64,000 bases of DNA from Streptomyces pseudovenezuelae (lineage in GTDB: Bacteria > Actinomycetota > Actinomycetes > Streptomycetales > Streptomycetaceae), in NCBI RefSeq assembly GCF_001513955.1, contig NZ_KQ948145.1:958212-1022211 (forward strand). The letters are read 5' to 3'. The notes beneath the pieces were generated by a model, which saw nothing but the letters and a program-made list of their open reading frames with translations, was not told the origin of the DNA and ran no database searches. Positions within the stretch are counted from its first letter, which is position 1; the number at the start of each line of letters is the position of its first letter. Shown here in pieces: positions 8,506 through 17,163 of this stretch. Made by a program: the position numbers and the translations under genes.

Positions 8506-9108
8506 ATGACAGGCAAAGAACCTGAGTGGTCGCGCGGTGACCGGGCGAAGGCCGCGGCCAAGCTGATGGTGGGCTGGGTCGCGCTGCTGTGGCTGCTCGA
8601 AGTGGCGGACGTGGCGAGCGGTCACGCGCTGGACGGCCTCGGCATCACGCCCCGCACCCCGTCCGAGCTGGTCGACGTCGTCCCGGCCGCCTTCATCCAC
8701 TTCGGCTTCGCCCACGTGGCCGCGAACAGCGTCCCGCTGCTGGTCATGGGCTTCCTCGCGGCCCTCGGCGGGCTGCGCCGGTTCGCCGCCGTCTGTGCCC
8801 TGATCATCGTGGCGGACGGCCTGGGCGTGTGGCTCATAGCCCCGGCCCACACCAACACGGCGGGCGCGTCGGGCCTGATCTTCGGCCTGTTCGGCTATCT
8901 GGTGGTGACGGGCTTCGTGGAGCGCCGTCCGCTGGGCGTCCTGGTGGGCCTGCTGATCGCGGCGATCTGGGGCACGTCGATCGTGGTCGGCCTGGCCCCG
9001 ACCCAGACGGGCGTGAGCTGGCAGGCCCACCTCCTGGGCCTCATAACGGGCCTGGCGGCCGCGTTCCTCCTCAGACGCAAGCCAGGTCACCACGCGATCG
9101 AGTCGTGA
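8506..9108 (+). CDS. Rhomboid-family intramembrane serine protease
   Basis: About 200 residues with roughly six hydrophobic segments. The rhomboid catalytic pair is present: Ser122 in GASGLIFGLFGY and His175 in WQAHLLGLITG. The HFGFAH stretch near residue 66 matches the conserved first-loop histidine motif. It would cut substrates within the membrane; the substrate is unknown. ATG 8506 has GGGGG about 5 nt upstream, while ATG 8494 has GAGGGG touching it, so 8506 is preferred. It is divergent from ubiX and followed by the tandem repeat. Confidence 0.88.
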   Translation: MTGKEPEWSRGDRAKAAAKLMVGWVALLWLLEVADVASGHALDGLGITPRTPSELVDVVPAAFIHFGFAHVAANSVPLLVMGFLAALGGLRRFAAVCALIIVADGLGVWLIAPAHTNTAGASGLIFGLFGYLVVTGFVERRPLGVLVGLLIAAIWGTSIVVGLAPTQTGVSWQAHLLGLITGLAAAFLLRRKPGHHAIES

Positions 9109-9580
9109 ACCAGTTCAAACACCGAGCAGCCCGAACCTACTCAGGGGCCCGCTAGGCCTAGTAGCAACAGCGCTCACGCCCAGACACCATGAACCCGCAC
9201 CTACCCGGGGGCGCGGGGAACTGCGCGACAAGCCCCCACCGGCCCGCACCCCGCTAGGCCTGGTGGCAACAGCGCTCACGCCCAAACACCATGAACCCGC
9301 ACCTACCCAGGGGCGCGGGGAACTGCGCGACAAGCCCCCACCGGCCCGCACCCCGCTAGGCCTGGTGGCAACAGCGCTCACGCCCAAACACCATGAACCC
9401 GCACCTACCCAGGGGCGCGGGGAACTGCGCGACAAGCCCCCACCGGCCCGCACCCCGCTAGGCCTAGTAGCAACAGCGCTCACGCCCAAACACCGTGAAC
9501 CCGCACCTACCCAGGGGCGCGGGGAACTGCGCGACAAGCCCCCACCGCCCCGCACCCCGGCACGAACCTGCGGACCCGCC
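9109..9580. other. Gene-free convergent region occupied by repeats
   Basis: This 472-bp gap between the convergent rhomboid and mqnP genes holds almost only the tandem array at 9151-9558. Long open frames exist on both strands here, but only because the repeat unit is 102 bp (34 codons). I see no credible gene. Confidence 0.8.
9151..9558. repeat. Four-copy 102-bp tandem repeat
   Basis: Copies begin at 9151, 9253, 9355 and 9457, each opening GCTAGGCCT, and the array breaks off at 9558. The period is exactly 102 bp. Copies differ at a few positions, for example TAGTAGC in copies 1 and 4 against TGGTGGC in copies 2 and 3. Each unit contains GGGGCGCGGGGAACTGCGCG followed by ACAAGCC, a variant of the dispersed element also found at 27549 and 54980. 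This is non-coding sequence amplified in tandem, probably by replication slippage. Confidence 0.95.
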
Positions 9581-10504
9581 TCAGACCGTCAGCCCCCGCA
9601 CCAGCAGATCCAGCAGCGCACACACGAACAGGGCGATCCCGATGAAGCCGTTGACGCTGAAGAACGCCCGGTTGAGCCGGGACAGGTCATGCGGCCGCAC
9701 GATCGAGTGCTCGTACACGAACGCACCCGCGACGATCATCAGGCCCACCCAGAAGAAGCCGCCCGCGTCCGTCGCGACGGCGTACCAGATCAGGAGGGAC
9801 GTCGTCAGGGCGTGACACACCCGCGCCCCCCAGATCGCCGCCGGGATCCCGAACCGCGCCGGCACCGACCTGACGCCGATCTCCCGGTCCGTGTCCACGT
9901 CCTGGCAGGCGTAGATCAGGTCGAACCCGCCGATCCAGATGCCGACGGCGAGGCCGAGGATCACCGCGTCCCAGGACCACTCCCCGGTGATCGCGAGCCA
10001 GCCGCCGACCGGCCCCATCGCCTGGGCGAGACCGAGGATGGCCTGCGGGAAGTTCGTGAACCGCTTGCCGTACGGATAGACCACCATCGGGATCACCGCG
10101 ACGGGCGCCAGCGCCAGGCACAGCGGGTTCAGCAGCGCCGCCGAACCGAGGAAGACCACGACCGCGACCAGCGCCCCGGTCCAGGCGTGCTTGACCGACA
10201 TCGCCCCGGTGACCAGCTCCCGCTGGGCCGTCCGGGGGTTCCGCGCGTCGATCTCCCGGTCGATGATCCGGTTGACCGCCATCGCGAAGGTGCGCAGGCC
10301 CACCATGCAGATCGTCACCAGGAGCAGCCGCCCCCAGTGGATGTTCCTGTCCCACTCGTACATCGCGGTCAGCGCGGCGATGTACGCGAAGGGCAGCGCG
10401 AAGACCGAGTGCTCGATCATCACGAGGCGCAGGAAGCCCTTCACCTTCCCGGTCGGCTGCGGCGCCGGGCCCGGGCCCACGACCCCGTCGGCGGTGGTCA
10501 TCAT
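9581..10504 (-). CDS. mqnP: Menaquinone biosynthesis prenyltransferase MqnP (UbiA family)
   Basis: Integral-membrane prenyltransferase of 307 residues with about eight hydrophobic helices. It attaches the polyprenyl chain to the dihydroxynaphthoate-type acceptor of the futalosine pathway. Both Asp-rich UbiA motifs are present: NRIIDREIDARN and DLIYACQDVDTD, which bind the Mg-prenyl diphosphate. MVMIEHSVFALPFAYIAAL-type sequence near the N-terminus matches MqnP. The ATG at 10504 (ATGATG) overlaps the stop of the upstream small gene, giving tight coupling in the unit ubiD, small gene, mqnP. Confidence 0.93.
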   Translation of the reverse strand: MMTTADGVVGPGPAPQPTGKVKGFLRLVMIEHSVFALPFAYIAALTAMYEWDRNIHWGRLLLVTICMVGLRTFAMAVNRIIDREIDARNPRTAQRELVTGAMSVKHAWTGALVAVVVFLGSAALLNPLCLALAPVAVIPMVVYPYGKRFTNFPQAILGLAQAMGPVGGWLAITGEWSWDAVILGLAVGIWIGGFDLIYACQDVDTDREIGVRSVPARFGIPAAIWGARVCHALTTSLLIWYAVATDAGGFFWVGLMIVAGAFVYEHSIVRPHDLSRLNRAFFSVNGFIGIALFVCALLDLLVRGLTV

Positions 10505-10971
10505 GCGAGGCTCCCGAGGAAGGCGTCGAGGTCGGTCAGGAGTGCGGCGGCGGGCAGCGGACCCGTCTCCACGGTCACCGGTGTCCCGGCGTCGTCGGGC
10601 GGGGTGATGTGCGCCGTGAAGGCGTATCCGTCCGCGCCGGCGGGACGGGCCTCCAGCCGCAGCGCCGCTCCGCCGTCGACCGTGAACGGGCCGTCCGCCG
10701 CGGTGAGCTCCGCGCGCAGCCGCTCCGCGAAGTCGGCGGGTTCCGCGTCGCGCACACCGGGCAGCTCGAAGCCGTCGCCGTCGCCGCCGTGCTCGAACAG
10801 GACCGCCCAGGTGTCACCGGGGCCGGCGAGCTCCTCCGGGGTGACGCCCGCCTGCTCGGCGGCCAGCCGGACGCCCGGGTCGGCGGGGTCCAGCCGGGGC
10901 CGTACGAGCGCCACGTAGTCGGTGTCGGTGCCGATGAACAGGGCCGGGCCGCCCGCGGGGATGGGGCTCAC
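10501..10971 (-). CDS. Uncharacterised 156-residue protein between ubiD and mqnP
   Basis: I do not recognise the family. It starts VSPIPAGGPALFIGTDTDYVALVRPRLD and is acidic, with predicted mixed alpha/beta character and no signal peptide or membrane segment. Its GTG overlaps the ubiD stop (GTGA) and its own stop overlaps the mqnP start (ATGA), so it is translationally coupled on both sides. That makes a role in menaquinone synthesis or its regulation likely. A longer frame to 11076 would intrude into ubiD and is rejected. Confidence 0.75.
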   Translation of the reverse strand: MSPIPAGGPALFIGTDTDYVALVRPRLDPADPGVRLAAEQAGVTPEELAGPGDTWAVLFEHGGDGDGFELPGVRDAEPADFAERLRAELTAADGPFTVDGGAALRLEARPAGADGYAFTAHITPPDDAGTPVTVETGPLPAAALLTDLDAFLGSLA

Positions 10972-12425
10972 AGGCCGTACTCCTTCCACCGGCGGTCGAC
11001 CTTCGACGCCGTCTCCGGGTCGGACAGCACCATCTCGGGCCAGCCGCCGTCGCGCGTGTAGCCCTCCTCGGGCCACTTCCTCGTCGCGTCGATGCCCGCC
11101 TTGCCGCCCCAGAACTGCTGGTAGGAGGCATGGTCGAGGTGATCGACGGGTCCCTCGACGACCGAGAGGTCACGGGCGTAGTCGGTGTTGCCCAGCGCCC
11201 GCCAGGCGACCTCGTGCAGATCGTGGACGTCGCAGTCGGCGTCGACGACCACGATCAGTTTGGTCAGGGACATCATGTGTGCCCCCCAGACCGCGTGCAT
11301 CACCTTCTGCGCGTGCTTCGGGTACTTCTTGTCGATCGAGACGATCGCGCAGTTGTGGAAGCCGCCCGCCTCGGGCAGGTGGTAGTCCACGATGTCCGGG
11401 ACGATGATCTTCAGCAGCGGGAGGAAGAACCGCTCCGTCGCACGGCCCAGCGGTCCGTCCTCCGTCGGGGGGCGGCCCACGACGATCGACTGGAGCAGTG
11501 GCCGCTTCCGCATGGTCACGCAGTCGATCGTCAGCGCCGGGAACGGCTCCTGCGGGGTGTAGAACCCGGTGTGGTCCCCGAAGGGCCCCTCCGGCAGCAT
11601 CTCGCCCGGCTCCAGCCAGCCCTCGATGACCACCTCGGCCTGCGCCGGGACCTGGAGCGGGACCGTCTTGCAGTCCACCATCTCGATCCGCTTGCCCGCG
11701 ATGAACCCGGCGAAGAGGTACTCGTCGATGTCCCCGGGGAGCGGGGCCGTGGAGGCGTAGGTGACGGCGGGCGGGCAGCCGAAGGCGATCGCGACCGGGA
11801 GGCGCTCACCGCGCCGGGCGGCGACCTGGTAGTGGTTGCGGCTGTCCTTGTGGATCTGCCAGTGCATGCCGATCGTGCGCTTGTCGTGGCGCTGCAGGCG
11901 GTACAGACCGAGGTTGCGGATCCCGGACTCCGGGTCCTTGGTGTGGGTGAGCCCCAGGTTGAAGAAGGACCCGCCGTCCTGCGGCCAGGTGAAGAGCGCC
12001 GGGAGCATGTCGAGGTCCACGTCGTCGCCGGTGAGGACGACCTCCTGGACCGGGGCCTCCCCGGCCTTCACCTTCTTCGGCGGGACGTGCGTCATCGCCC
12101 CGAGCTTGCCGAAGGCCTCGCGCACGCCCACGAAGCCCTGCGGCAGTTCGGGACGCAGCAGCCCGCCGATCTTGTCCGAGATGTCGCCGTACGACTTCAG
12201 GCCGAGGGCCTTCAGCAGCCGCCGGTCGGTGCCGAAGACGTTCATCGCGAGCGGCATGGCCGACCCGCGGACGTTCTCGAAGAGCAGCGCGGGGCCGCCC
12301 GCCTTCTGCACCCGGTCGACGATCTCCCCGACCTCGAGATACGGGTCGACCTCGGCCTTGATCCGCTTGAGGTCTCCCTCGCGTTCCAGTGCCCTGAGCA
12401 GGGAGCGAAGATCGTCGTAAGCCAT
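10968..12425 (-). CDS. ubiD: UbiD-family menaquinone biosynthesis decarboxylase
   Basis: A 485-residue decarboxylase that removes the ring carboxylate from the prenylated naphthoate intermediate, using prenylated FMN from UbiX. Family motifs visible are GPALLFENVRGS near the N-terminus and EGPFGDHTGFY in the central domain, with the acidic residues expected near the active site. The length is normal for UbiD. It starts at ATG 12425 and leads the unit with the small coupled gene and mqnP. The equivalent protein has been called MqnL in the futalosine pathway. Confidence 0.93.
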   Translation of the reverse strand: MAYDDLRSLLRALEREGDLKRIKAEVDPYLEVGEIVDRVQKAGGPALLFENVRGSAMPLAMNVFGTDRRLLKALGLKSYGDISDKIGGLLRPELPQGFVGVREAFGKLGAMTHVPPKKVKAGEAPVQEVVLTGDDVDLDMLPALFTWPQDGGSFFNLGLTHTKDPESGIRNLGLYRLQRHDKRTIGMHWQIHKDSRNHYQVAARRGERLPVAIAFGCPPAVTYASTAPLPGDIDEYLFAGFIAGKRIEMVDCKTVPLQVPAQAEVVIEGWLEPGEMLPEGPFGDHTGFYTPQEPFPALTIDCVTMRKRPLLQSIVVGRPPTEDGPLGRATERFFLPLLKIIVPDIVDYHLPEAGGFHNCAIVSIDKKYPKHAQKVMHAVWGAHMMSLTKLIVVVDADCDVHDLHEVAWRALGNTDYARDLSVVEGPVDHLDHASYQQFWGGKAGIDATRKWPEEGYTRDGGWPEMVLSDPETASKVDRRWKEYGL

Positions 12426-12450
12426 GGGGTCCAGTATCCCCGAGCCGCTA

Positions 12451-12467
12451 CCCTGACCCCGTCAGGG
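12451..12467. promoter_or_regulatory. Palindrome in the ubiD/PLDc_N divergent gap
   Basis: CCCTGAC-CCC-GTCAGGG has perfect 7-bp arms with a 3-nt spacer. It sits 26 nt upstream of the ubiD start and 46 nt upstream of the rightward gene. Candidate operator or leader hairpin; no regulator is assigned. Confidence 0.35.
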
Positions 12468-12512
12468 GCCCGCCACAGGCTCCACACCGCGTTCCCTGGG
12501 GGGCCACAAGAC

Positions 12513-12902
12513 ATGTTCCGGCTGCTGATGTACCTGATCCCGCTGGCGCTGACGATCTACGCGTTCATCGACTGCCTCAACACCCCCGAGGACGAGGCGA
12601 AGCATCTTCCCAAGATCGCCTGGGTCTTCATCATCCTGCTGTTCTGGATCGTCGGCCCGATCGCCTGGCTCGCCGCGGGCAAGCTGCGCACCCCGCCGGC
12701 GGGCGGCCGCACCCCCTCCGAGTGGCACCGCAACCACCGCATGGAGTACGTCGCGCCCGACGACAACCCCGAGTTCCTGAACTCCCTCAAGGCCGAGAAC
12801 CAGAAGGACGAGGCCCTGCTGAAGGACTGGGAGGCGGACCTGCGCCGCCGCGAGGAGGAGCTCAAGCGCCGGGAGCAGGGCGAGGACCCCAGGACCAACT
12901 GA
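12513..12902 (+). CDS. PLDc_N domain small membrane protein
   Basis: A 129-residue protein. Two hydrophobic segments (about 2-19 and 34-54) contain the PLDc_N pattern YAFIDCLNTP, then W-x-FIILLFWIVGPIAWL. A charged, coiled-coil-like tail ends in repeated Arg/Glu (WEADLRRREEELKRREQ). PLDc_N is the membrane-anchoring domain found at the N-terminus of cardiolipin synthases, but no phospholipase domain follows here, so function is unknown. The start is the ATG at 12513; frames extending further upstream run antisense to ubiD. Confidence 0.85.
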   Translation: MFRLLMYLIPLALTIYAFIDCLNTPEDEAKHLPKIAWVFIILLFWIVGPIAWLAAGKLRTPPAGGRTPSEWHRNHRMEYVAPDDNPEFLNSLKAENQKDEALLKDWEADLRRREEELKRREQGEDPRTN

Positions 12903-12983
12903 CAGGCTGTACGTCGGCGAGCCCCCCGAAGCGGACATCGCGCCCCTGGGCGGGGCCGCGCGGGGGCCGGACACTTACCTCGC

Positions 12984-14375
12984 ATGACGACAGCACCCGC
13001 CGACTCCGCCGGCACCCTCGCTCCCGCCTACGGTGACAAGGTCATCGCCGTCGAGGCGACGGGCTCGGAACCCGTCCCCGAGGCCGAACGCCACGGCGGC
13101 CCGCTCCAGTTGGTGTGGACCTGGGCCTCTCCCAACATCGAGTTCGCGACCGTCTTCATCGGGGTGATCGCGGTCCTCTTCTTCGGCCTGAGCTTCTGGC
13201 AGGCCACGGCCGCCATCGTGCTGGGCACCGCCCTCGGGGCGATCACCCAGGGCGTCCTGTCCCTGGACGGGCCCCGGTTCGGGGTGCCGCAGATGGTGAT
13301 CGGCCGCCTGTCCTTCGGTCACCGCGGCAACATCCTGCCGGCCGCGGCCAACGGCCTGGTGGCGGGAGTCGGCTGGTTCGCGGTGAACAGCGTGAGCGCG
13401 GCCTTCGCGCTCAACACCCTGACCGGGCTGCGCCCGCTGCCGTCCCTGCTCCTGGTGGTGGCCGCCGAGATCCTGATCGGCTTCATCGGCCACAACTTCG
13501 TCCACGCCTTCGAGCGGTACGCCTTCCCCGCCCTCGCGGTGATCTTCCTGCTCGCCGGGGTGTGGACCTTCAAGGACGCCGATCTCGGCGGGGGCGGCAC
13601 GGGCGGCGGCATCGGCGGCTTCCTGCTCGCCTTCAGCGCGGCCTGGGGCTACGCGGCCGGCTGGAACCCGTACGCCTCGGACTACTCGCGCTATCTCCCC
13701 CGTACGGCGAACAAGCTCAGGACGGTGCTCTACCCGGCGCTCGGCCTGTTCCTGTCGGTCACCGTGGTGGCCGTGATCGGCGCGGCCTCGGCGACCCTCG
13801 TGGCCCCGAAGGACGCGACCCCGACGGCGGCCTTCACCGGCCATCTCCCCGGCTGGCTGGGCGACCTGGTGCTGATCGCGATCATCCTGGGCGCGGTCTC
13901 GGCGAACGCCCTGAACGTGTACTCCGGCGCGATCTCGATCGCCTCCTTCGGCCTGGACCTCCCGGCCTGGCTGAGCCGGAGCGTCCTTGTCGTGGTGTCC
14001 GGGGTCGCCGGTACGGCGGCGGCGTGGGCCTCGCTCTCCGACGCGGGGGCGGCCTACGAGGCGTTCCTGCTGGTGATCGCGTACTGGGTGGCGCCCTGGC
14101 TGGGCGTGGTCCTGGTGGAGCGGTGGCTGCGGGCGCGGGTGCCCCAGGAGCAGTCGGCGGCCCGCCTGACCGACCGCTCCTTCACCAACCGTCCCGGCCT
14201 CGCGGCCCTGTTGACCGGCGTGGCGGTGTCGGTGCCCCTGTTCTCCAACCAGGAGGACTACGTCGGCTATGTGCCGGAGCACTGGCCGTCCTTCGGGGAC
14301 ATCACGCCCGTGGTCGGCTTCGCGGTGAGCGCGGTGCTGTACGCGGCACTGCGGAGGCGGTTCCCGGCGCGGTGA
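12984..14375 (+). CDS. NCS1-family cytosine/purine permease
   Basis: A 463-residue transporter with about twelve membrane segments. It opens with GGPLQLVWTWASPNIEFATVFIGV, the signature region of NCS1 nucleobase:cation symporters (CodB and relatives). It would import cytosine or a related base. It converges with the oxygenase/cytosine deaminase pair, with only 15 nt between the 3' ends. Pairing with a deaminase and a PucR regulator makes cytosine the most likely substrate. Confidence 0.9.
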   Translation: MTTAPADSAGTLAPAYGDKVIAVEATGSEPVPEAERHGGPLQLVWTWASPNIEFATVFIGVIAVLFFGLSFWQATAAIVLGTALGAITQGVLSLDGPRFGVPQMVIGRLSFGHRGNILPAAANGLVAGVGWFAVNSVSAAFALNTLTGLRPLPSLLLVVAAEILIGFIGHNFVHAFERYAFPALAVIFLLAGVWTFKDADLGGGGTGGGIGGFLLAFSAAWGYAAGWNPYASDYSRYLPRTANKLRTVLYPALGLFLSVTVVAVIGAASATLVAPKDATPTAAFTGHLPGWLGDLVLIAIILGAVSANALNVYSGAISIASFGLDLPAWLSRSVLVVVSGVAGTAAAWASLSDAGAAYEAFLLVIAYWVAPWLGVVLVERWLRARVPQEQSAARLTDRSFTNRPGLAALLTGVAVSVPLFSNQEDYVGYVPEHWPSFGDITPVVGFAVSAVLYAALRRRFPAR

Positions 14376-14390
14376 GGGGTCGGTCCCCGG

Positions 14391-15365
14391 TCAGCCGACC
14401 GTGATCGAGTCCAGCTTCGCCCTCAGGTACACGTGGGAGTCGACGGGTTCGTACGCCACCCTCCCGACCGGTGCCGGGACGGACTCGACGGTCGTGCCGG
14501 GCGTGCACTCGCCGAAGTAGACCAGGGACATCAGTTCCTCGGCGGGCGCGTCCGCCGGGGGCGGGAGCACCCGGTGGCGGCCGGAGCGCCAGCGGTCGCC
14601 GGTCCAACGGGCCATCAGGTCGCCGATGTTGATGGTGAAGGCGTCGGGGTCGAAGGGGGCGTCCTCCCAGCCGCCCTCGTCCGTGAAGACCTGGAGGCCG
14701 CCCTTGCCGGCCTGCCGGTCGAGGATCGTGACCGTGCCGAAGTCGGTGTGCGGGCCGATGCGGAACTGCCCGGGCTGCGGCTCCCCGGTCACCTCCGTGC
14801 CCGGATACCAGTTGATGTTGAAGCCGTAGGTCGGATGGTCCATGTGCCGGGAGAAGAAGTCGGGGGCGAGCCCCAGGGCCTCGCCGAGGAGACGGAGCAG
14901 CTGCTTCTCCAGCTCGCCCATCCTCCGCAGGTACTCCTCGCACAGTGTCCGCAGTTCCGGCACCTCGGCGGGCCAGACGTTCGGTGCGTACCACTCCGCG
15001 TTGACGACCGGGTCCTCGAAGGGCTCGTGCGTGGCGAAGGTCAGCGACTCCTTGAGGTCCGGCGGGGTCTCGGTGCCCTCCGAGTAGCCGTTGGCCTCGG
15101 CGCCGGGACCGAGCCAGCCACGACCGCCGACCTTCGCCTCGTACGCCTTCTTCGTGCCGGCGGGCATCCGGAAGAAGGTTCGCGCGGCCTCCCGGATCCC
15201 CGAGCGCAGGGCCGGGTCGACGCCGTGCCCGGTCACCAGGAAGAACCCGGCGGTCTGGAGGGCCCGGTCGAGGGTGCGGGCGGTGGCGGCCCGGGCGTCG
15301 GGGTCGCCGGCGAGCCAGGGCCCGAGGTCGACGGTCGGAATACGGGGCTGGGGGGTGTCACTCAC
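14391..15365 (-). CDS. Isopenicillin N synthase-like Fe(II) oxygenase
   Basis: A 324-residue non-haem iron oxygenase of the IPNS/2-oxoglutarate family with an N-terminal DIOX_N domain. The iron-binding triad is visible as His206, Asp208 (HTDFGTVT) and His264 (RHRV). The Arg of the usual RxS co-substrate motif appears to be Leu278 (LMS), which is unusual. The GTG start overlaps the upstream cytosine deaminase by 8 nt. Fungal thymine-7-hydroxylase belongs to this superfamily, so a pyrimidine substrate is a reasonable inference from context; the true substrate is unknown. Confidence 0.85.
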   Translation of the reverse strand: MSDTPQPRIPTVDLGPWLAGDPDARAATARTLDRALQTAGFFLVTGHGVDPALRSGIREAARTFFRMPAGTKKAYEAKVGGRGWLGPGAEANGYSEGTETPPDLKESLTFATHEPFEDPVVNAEWYAPNVWPAEVPELRTLCEEYLRRMGELEKQLLRLLGEALGLAPDFFSRHMDHPTYGFNINWYPGTEVTGEPQPGQFRIGPHTDFGTVTILDRQAGKGGLQVFTDEGGWEDAPFDPDAFTINIGDLMARWTGDRWRSGRHRVLPPPADAPAEELMSLVYFGECTPGTTVESVPAPVGRVAYEPVDSHVYLRAKLDSITVG

Positions 15366-15807
15366 CGATGTCCTCGTTCCACAGTGCCGGGTTCTTCTCG
15401 ATGAAGTCGGTCATCATCCGTACGCACTCGGGATCGTCGACGAGCACGATCTCCACACCGTGCTCGGCCAGCCAGTCGTGCCCGCCGTGGAAGGTGGTGG
15501 CCTCCCCGACGACGACCCGCCCGATCCCGAACTGCCGGACCAGACCGGAGCAGTACCAGCAGGGCGAGAGGGTGGTCACCATCGTCGTACCGCGGTACGA
15601 CCGCTGGCGTCCCGCGGCCCGGAAGGCGGCCGTCTCCGCGTGCATCGAGGGGTCGTCGTCCTGGACGCGCCGGTTGTGGCCGCGCCCGAGGAGGGTGCCG
15701 TCGGCGTCGTAGAGCGCGGCCCCGATGGGGATGCCGCCCTCGGCGAGCCCGGCGCGGGCCTCCTCGACGGCGGTGGCGAGCCACCGGTGTGCCTGTGCCT
15801 GATCCAT
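15358..15807 (-). CDS. Cytosine deaminase (yeast FCY1 type)
   Basis: A 149-residue zinc deaminase. HAE (His56, Glu58) and SPCWYC (Cys83, Cys86) form the zinc and proton-shuttle site. The C-terminus PALWNEDIGE closely resembles the end of yeast cytosine deaminase, which helps distinguish it from guanine or tRNA-adenosine deaminases. It converts cytosine to uracil in pyrimidine salvage. It is the first gene of a two-gene unit with the Fe(II) oxygenase and is divergent from the PucR regulator. Confidence 0.9.
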   Translation of the reverse strand: MDQAQAHRWLATAVEEARAGLAEGGIPIGAALYDADGTLLGRGHNRRVQDDDPSMHAETAAFRAAGRQRSYRGTTMVTTLSPCWYCSGLVRQFGIGRVVVGEATTFHGGHDWLAEHGVEIVLVDDPECVRMMTDFIEKNPALWNEDIGE

Positions 15808-15900
15808 GTCTCTCACTCTCCTGTGGCCGAAACACGAGGGCAACGTGCGGAAAGTACTCTCCCGGCAGCCCACAGCCGGACGAACTGTCGGGAGGCGCGC

Positions 15901-17163
15901 ATGCCCGCACTCACCCTTCGCGAGATCCTGGCCCTCGATCCCGTCCGCGCCGCCGAGCCCGAACTGCTCGCCGGGCACACCGCGCTGGACCGCCCGGTGC
16001 GCTGGGTCCATTCGAGCGAGGTGTACGAGGGCGCGAACTTCCTGGACGGCGGCGAACTGCTGCTCACCAACGGTTTCGGGCTGACGGGCGCCGCCGAGGA
16101 GGTCCGCCGCCGGTACGTCCGCGAGCTGGCCGCCCGGGGCGCCGCCGGGCTCGCGGTGGAGGTCGGCCGCTCCCTGCCCGACATGCCGCCCGAGGTCACC
16201 GACGAGGCCCGCCGCCTGGGACTGCCCCTGCTGGCCCTGCACCGGGTCGTGCCCTTCGTGCGGATCACGGAGGCCGCCAACCGGGCGATCGTCGCGCGCG
16301 GGCTGTCCGGCCGTTCGGTGGTACGGCCCTGGGGCGACGACCATACGGCGGCCCTGCTCGCCGACCTCGCCGACCGGGCGGCGCTGAACCAGCCGGAGGT
16401 GGAGGCGCGGGCGGCGCTCGCCGGGTTCCATCCGGGCCCGGGAGCCCGGCTGATCGGGGTGTCGCTGCACGGCACCCGGGAAGTGAGCACCGTCGACCGC
16501 GCGGTACGGCTGCTGGGCGGGGCCGGAGTGCTGCGGGCCGCGTTCCCGGGGGACGTCCTGGCGCTGCTGTCCCTGCCCGGGACGCGTCCCGGTGACCCCG
16601 TGAAAGCGGTGCAGGAGGCCTTCCGCACGGCTGCCGCCGCCGGGCTCACGGTGGCGGTGGGCCACGCCGTCTCCGCCTCCGACGGCGGCTGGCTGCGCTG
16701 GAGCGACACGCTGCGGGCGGCCCGTACGACCCTGGAACTGGCGTTGACCGTCCCGTCGGCCGAACCGGCCGCCCCCGAGGGCCCGTTGGTGACCTCCTCC
16801 CGGGCCCTCGCGCTGGAGCGGGAGCTGACGCGGGGCGGGGTGGACGCCAACCGGGACCGTCTGGCGGCGCTGGTGCAGCACGCCCTGGGGCCGTTGCTGG
16901 CCTGGGAGGCGGCCCACCCCAGCGACCTGGTCCGCACCCTGGAGACCCATCTGCGCAACGGCTGCTCCCCGACCCGCACCGCGGCGCTGCTGCACATCGG
17001 CCGCCAGTCCCTGTACCAACGCCTGGAGCGCATCGAGTCGTTGCTAGGTCTGGAGATAGACGACCCGGACCTGCTGGGCGAGTTGCTGACGGCCACCTGC
17101 GCACACCGGGTGGTACGCACGACGAAAGCCGTCGCACGGGGCGGGCTGCGGACGGTGGCCTAG
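15901..17163 (+). CDS. PucR family transcriptional regulator
   Basis: A 420-residue regulator. The N-terminal PucR domain reads MPALTLREILALDPVRAAEPELLAGHTALDRPVRWVHSSEV-like over residues 1-120. The C-terminal HTH_30 domain is NGCSPTRTAALLHIGRQSLYQRLERIESLLGLEIDDPD. PucR proteins typically activate purine or nucleobase degradation. Divergence from the deaminase/oxygenase unit (93-nt gap) suggests it controls that unit and perhaps the permease. Its 3' end overlaps the convergent transglutaminase gene by 4 nt. Confidence 0.9.
   Translation: MPALTLREILALDPVRAAEPELLAGHTALDRPVRWVHSSEVYEGANFLDGGELLLTNGFGLTGAAEEVRRRYVRELAARGAAGLAVEVGRSLPDMPPEVTDEARRLGLPLLALHRVVPFVRITEAANRAIVARGLSGRSVVRPWGDDHTAALLADLADRAALNQPEVEARAALAGFHPGPGARLIGVSLHGTREVSTVDRAVRLLGGAGVLRAAFPGDVLALLSLPGTRPGDPVKAVQEAFRTAAAAGLTVAVGHAVSASDGGWLRWSDTLRAARTTLELALTVPSAEPAAPEGPLVTSSRALALERELTRGGVDANRDRLAALVQHALGPLLAWEAAHPSDLVRTLETHLRNGCSPTRTAALLHIGRQSLYQRLERIESLLGLEIDDPDLLGELLTATCAHRVVRTTKAVARGGLRTVA

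Noticed and set aside
9115-9555. Long open frame on the minus strand with a repeated 34-residue unit
   Set aside because: It is an artefact of the 102-bp tandem repeat; no start signal and open frames exist on both strands.
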